Source: Acanthamoeba sp. SK_2022b
Lineage: Eukaryota > Discosea > Longamoebia > Acanthamoebidae
DNA: 64,000 nucleotides
Reading direction: 5' to 3'
Assembly: GCA_027943245.1 (NCBI GenBank)
Contig: JANDJZ010000149.1
Coordinates: 32,585-96,584 of the forward strand
The first letter of the stretch is position 1. Each line of letters starts with the position of its first letter. A program made the position numbers and the translations under genes. The notes beneath the pieces are model-generated. The model searched no databases, was not told the DNA's origin, and saw only the letters and a program-made list of their open reading frames with translations. This document shows, piece after piece, positions 60,226 through 64,000 of the stretch.

Positions 60226-62372
60226 TCAGAGGCCGATGCAGATGGTCTTCTGCTCGGTGTAGAAATCGATCGAGTGGTCGCCGCCCTCCCGCCCGATGCC
60301 GCTGTGCTTCATGCCGCCAAAGGGCACCCGCAGGTCGCGCTACGTAGATGAACAGTGACGTTAGAGTCGAGCCGAGGACGATGAAGTGTGCGTGTGTGTA
60401 TGTGAGATGCTACGCATGTACCTTGAGCCAGGTGTTCACCCAGACTGTGCCGGTCCTGACCTCCTGCGCAACCCTGTGGGCGCGCTTGAGGTTCTCGGTC
60501 CAGATGCACGAGGCCAGACCGTACTCGACGCTGTTGGCCATCTCGATGGCCTCCTCCTCCGTATCGAACGGGGTGACGGTGACCTGCCGAACGGGCGCGC
60601 AGTGCGGTGAGCCGCACGGGACACGAATGGACGGGAGAGAGTCCCTGTCCACTGAGGGGTGTGTGCCATACCACCGGGCCAAAGATCTCCTCCTGCTGCA
60701 CTCGGCTCGTGTAGGGAATGTTGGTGATGATGGTGGGGTTGAGCCAGTAGCCTGTTGCCATATGGGCCACAGACACGACGCAGGACACGACGCGCAGTTA
60801 GCGATGGGTTTGGAGTAAAGGCTGGGCAGAGCTCTCCCCGCACCGTTCTTGAGCTCGTCGGGCAGCTGGGGCTTGTCGCCTCCGAGGGCGATGGAGCCTC
60901 CCTCCTGCCGAGCGAGGTCGATGTAGTAGTTGACCTTGGCCAGGTGCTCCTGGCTTACGAGCGCTCCCATGGTCGAGCTCGGATCCTTAGGGTCTCCCAC
61001 CTAGCGCCATCACACACGCACGCACATGCACACATACACACGACAACGACCGCATACGATGTGATAAGATAAGGCGAGTTTGCGCATTCACGTCTGCATT
61101 GACACACTCGGTTGGAGGCAGTGAATGATCACCGCAGCAGCAACAGCACACGGCGTGGCGCGAGGGTTACCTTGATCTGCTTGGCGGCTTCGACAAACTG
61201 CTCCACGAATTTGTCGTAGATGCCCTTCTGCACGAAGATGCGCGAGCCGCACAGGCAGATCTCGCCCTGATTGGCGAAGCTGGACCGCACGCTGAAAGAG
61301 AAGAGGGCGACGAGTCAACACCGGGTGACAGCAAGGCGCCCTTCCCCCGCGCGCACGCCTACCTAGTGGGCACGGCCTGGGTGAGGTCGGCGTCATCGAA
61401 GATGATGTTGGGGTTCTTGCCTCCGAGCTCCAGGCCGAGCTTCTTGTACTGCGGGGCGGAATCGGTGATGATGTGCTGCGCCGTCTTGGTGCCACCGGTG
61501 AAGGAGATCAGAGGCACGTCCTTGTGCCTCACCAGCGCTGCGCCAGCGGTAGGCCCTGTGTCGTGTGGACGAGTTCGTGTGAGTCCACCCACCCACACGT
61601 GTGTGTGTGTGTGTGTGTACCTCGACCAAAGACCATATTGACGACGCCCTTGGGCAGGCCGGCCTTCTCGAACAGGCGGCACATCATCCAGGCCGTGAGG
61701 GAGGTCATCTCCGAGGGCTTGGCCACCACCGTGTTGCCGACGGCCATGGCGGGCGCTACCTTCCACGTGAGGAGGTACAGGGGCAGGTTCCTACACAGGA
61801 CCGCGAAATTCAGAGACCTCACACAGTAAACGATGACGGCGCGTGGAGTGAAGGCCCCCCCGGGGGACGAACCAGGGTGAGATGAGACCAGCCACGCCGA
61901 CGGGGCTTCTAACAGTGTAGTTGAAGGCGCCCTCGATAGTGGTTGAGCTCTCCTCGTGATGGAGGATGGCCGAGGCGAAGAAACGGAAGTTAGCCACGGC
62001 GCGAGGGATGTCAAGCGTCCTGGCCAGCGCCACCGTCTTGCCGTTGTCCTTCGATTCGGCCTCAGCAAACTCTTCAAGATTTTCCTCAATCAAATCGGCA
62101 ATCTTATTGATAATCTTGGCTCGCTGCTCTGCAGAGGTACGCGACCACGCTGGGAAGGCCTATCCGCAAGGACGGTTGGCAACCAATACATGTACCAAGA
62201 CAAGAATTGTACGTACCTTCTTGGCCGCCTCCACCGCAGCATCGACATCTTGTGCATCCGAATCGGGCACCTGCAGGAAGGGCTCGCCCGTGGCAGGGCT
62301 GAAGCTCGGCACGAACTGCCCGTTCTTGGGGTCCACAAAGTGGCCATCAATAAAGTTTTGTAGCTGTTGCAT
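60226..62372 (-). CDS. ALDH8A1: Aldehyde dehydrogenase, ALDH8A1 type (2-aminomuconate semialdehyde dehydrogenase)
   Basis: NAD-dependent aldehyde dehydrogenase. Human ALDH8A1 oxidises 2-aminomuconate semialdehyde in the kynurenine pathway. Nine reverse-strand exons (62372-62217, 62159-61873, 61790-61621, 61555-61363, 61291-61171, 61000-60844, 60751-60672, 60583-60422, 60339-60226) give 479 aa (human 487). [40 protein letters not shown] and [20 protein letters not shown] are ALDH8-like. Catalytic Glu in [12 protein letters not shown] and Cys in [17 protein letters not shown] are intact, as are EEIFGPV and [18 protein letters not shown]8A1 is favoured over ALDH1/2 by ESKDNGKT(V/L)[11 protein letters not shown] and ANFRFFAS; bacterial 2-hydroxymuconate enzymes are the next nearest alternative. 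Confidence 0.9.
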
Positions 62373-62443
62373 GCGTGCGCTGTCGTGATCTTCAGAAAGT
62401 AGAGCGACGAGGACAAAACGCGCTGCCCCAAGCGAGACCTACG

Positions 62444-63919
62444 CTATTTGCGTTTCTGCTTCTGCTGCTGTTGCTGCTTCTTCTTCTGGTCGGGCAGGAG
62501 GGCGAGAGGGTCGAGCCACTGGGCCAGCCGCTCCCGCTTGGCCGGGTTCGTCCGGCTGAACTGAGGCAGCACCTCGCCGAGGCTAACCTGCTTCGCGATG
62601 GCCAGATCGATCGCTTCACCGTACACCTTCTCCCCTGAGAATTGTATGTGTTGGCCACGTATGAAAGCTCCTCTCCTCTCTCTCTCTCCTCTCCTTTTCT
62701 CACGGGAGGAACAGGGCCATACCCTTCTTCAGAAGACAGGTGACGCGGCCCCTTCGGCCACCGCGGGCCGTGCGGCCGACGCGATGCAGGTAGCCGGTGG
62801 CGGTCTCGGGGAAGTCAAAGAGGACGACGTGGTCCACCTGAAGCCACCAAGGCACGCGAGTCATCAGCTCCACGCTTCCACAGTGGCGGCGAAAAACGCG
62901 TGCAGCAACAACATAATGATGATGATGATATAGCTGGGCGCGAGCGGGGAGTACAGTGGTGGTGTCCAGCCCACGCGACGCGATGTCTGTGCACACGAGG
63001 ACAGGACACTCGCCCGACGCGAACTGCTCAAAGTATTCGGCCCTTCGCTTCGGCAGAATTCCTGGCAGCCGCAGAGTCGAAGCAAATGGGGACAGGGGGG
63101 GGGGGGCAACTCACTCAGTGGTGAGCAACACGTGGCGCGATGAGGGAGAGGGGAGGACTGGGTGGGGCTGCGCCGCACCCGAATGCAGGCAGGAGGCGTT
63201 GAACCCCTGCTCCGTGAGAAAGTGGTGCGTCGATCGCGCCGACTGCATGTCATTGCAGAACACAATCGTTCGCCCGCCGCTCTTGCTTCCCAGCAGAGCC
63301 TTGAGCAGCGGTTCTGGTCGAGACCAACAACAAGTTGTGATTGTCAGCGAGCGAGCGTCACAACATGCAAGTCGAGGCAAGACGGCATGGCGCGTACCGT
63401 GTTTGTCGTTGGACGTGAGGTGCACGAACTCGTGCTTCAACCTGGGAAGCGGGCGGTGAAGACCGCTCGTGGCGACGAGAGTCGCGGTCTGCATGGGGGG
63501 GGGCAGAAGAGTGAGGGAAGCCGGCGAGCCGAAGCTCGCAAAGTGAGAAACGCAGCTCTTCTGCAACGGAATGGAGGAGACCTCGTACGGGGAAGTGCGT
63601 GTTGATGGCGTCGGACAGGTCAGAGGTGACGGTGGCGGTGACGACGATGGTCTGTGGCGGCCTCTCACCCTTCTTCTCGATGCGCTTCCTGACGGTCATC
63701 AGCATTTTTTCCTGTTCACGGTGTGCGAACGTGGAAGATCGTGGCGTCGTTAGCTCCTCCGCCACGCACACCAACACGCTCAGCGGATGAGGGCAACACA
63801 TCTCCGGACGGCTCACGTACGATGTCCTCCTTGAAGGTCTTGTCGAACAGCGTGTCGCCCTCGTCGACGACAAGATATCGCAACTCGGAGAGGAACACCC
63901 GCTCTGGAATAGAAGGCAC

Positions 63920-63997
<78 letters not shown>

Positions 63998-64000
63998 GAG
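62444..64000 (-). CDS. DEAD-box RNA helicase, C-terminal part (truncated by window edge)
   Basis: ATP-dependent RNA helicase. Reverse-strand exons seen: 63903-63820, 63711-63589, 63488-63398, 63313-63179, 63061-62955, 62837-62723, 62634-62444; the 5' part lies beyond 64000. Motif II is VVDEGDTLFD (DEGD, not DEAD), motif III TAT, motif IV RTIVFCNDMQSA, motif V CTDIASRGLD and motif VI HRVGRTARGGRRG. SGLHRPLPRLKHEFVHL between the RecA lobes resembles the mitochondrial/plastid DDX28-RH39 group involved in ribosome biogenesis, which is tentative. The C-terminus is a basic Gln/Lys tail (DQKKKQQQQQKQKRK). Only 71 bp separate its stop from the ALDH start on the same strand. Confidence 0.9.
63919..63996. 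repeat. (AAC)n trinucleotide repeat in helicase intron
   Basis: About 26 CAA/AAC units to the window edge, immediately upstream, in the gene's sense, of the exon encoding motif II. On the coding strand it is GTT. Confidence 0.97.

Overview
This window is nuclear DNA of a free-living amoeba, most probably Acanthamoeba or a close relative. The signs are GC-rich coding sequence, many very short introns (mostly 45-120 nt) with donors such as GTACGT, GTGCGT and GTAAG, long (CA)n/(GT)n tracts inside introns, very tight gene spacing, and a eukaryotic gene set that matches animal and fungal orthologues closely in length. All gene models were spliced by eye. Exon phases were checked for most of them and close to a whole number of codons.

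Layout. 0-17 kb: FAM91 (837 aa), microsomal-type epoxide hydrolase, a classical tyrosine phosphatase, an F-box protein, a zinc-cluster/AT-hook/PAS regulator, SOSS-B single-strand DNA-binding protein, TMEM41 and a homeodomain protein. 17-35 kb: WRAP53/TCAB1, ICT1-type release factor, proteasome lid subunit RPN11, exosome subunit RRP40, GINS subunit SLD5, histone chaperone ASF1, APC4, a chorismate-lyase-like protein, an MSS51-C-like protein, kinetochore MIS12, proteasome alpha-7 (PSMA3) and a small membrane protein. 35-43.5 kb: a 20-exon M16 (pitrilysin) metalloprotease and RFC5. 43.5-52.7 kb: an accessory island. A 7.5-kb DNA transposon with TTAA target duplications and 77-bp terminal inverted repeats is split by a 5.2-kb Ty1/copia retrotransposon (two LTRs, 5-bp target duplication), followed by an older, decayed copia copy. 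53-64 kb: a TRAF-type zinc-finger protein, another transposon fragment, a COG2945-type alpha/beta hydrolase, kynureninase, an ALDH8A1-type aldehyde dehydrogenase (2-aminomuconate semialdehyde dehydrogenase family) and the 3' part of a DEAD-box helicase that runs off the right edge.

How the genes relate. The window is dense with genome-maintenance and protein-turnover genes (SOSS-B, WRAP53, SLD5, ASF1, APC4, MIS12, RFC5, RPN11, PSMA3), many arranged head to head with less than 300 bp between start codons. Kynureninase and the ALDH8A1-type dehydrogenase lie tail to tail and could act in the same tryptophan-degradation route.

The most striking signal is in the mobile island. Every base difference between the two inverted repeats, and every base substitution between the two LTRs, fits decay of an ancestral CpG to TpG or CpA. 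The copia pol has lost its protease and reverse-transcriptase aspartates, and has gained seven TGA stops, through changes consistent with the same decay. This points to dense CpG methylation (or a comparable CpG-directed mutator) aimed at mobile DNA.
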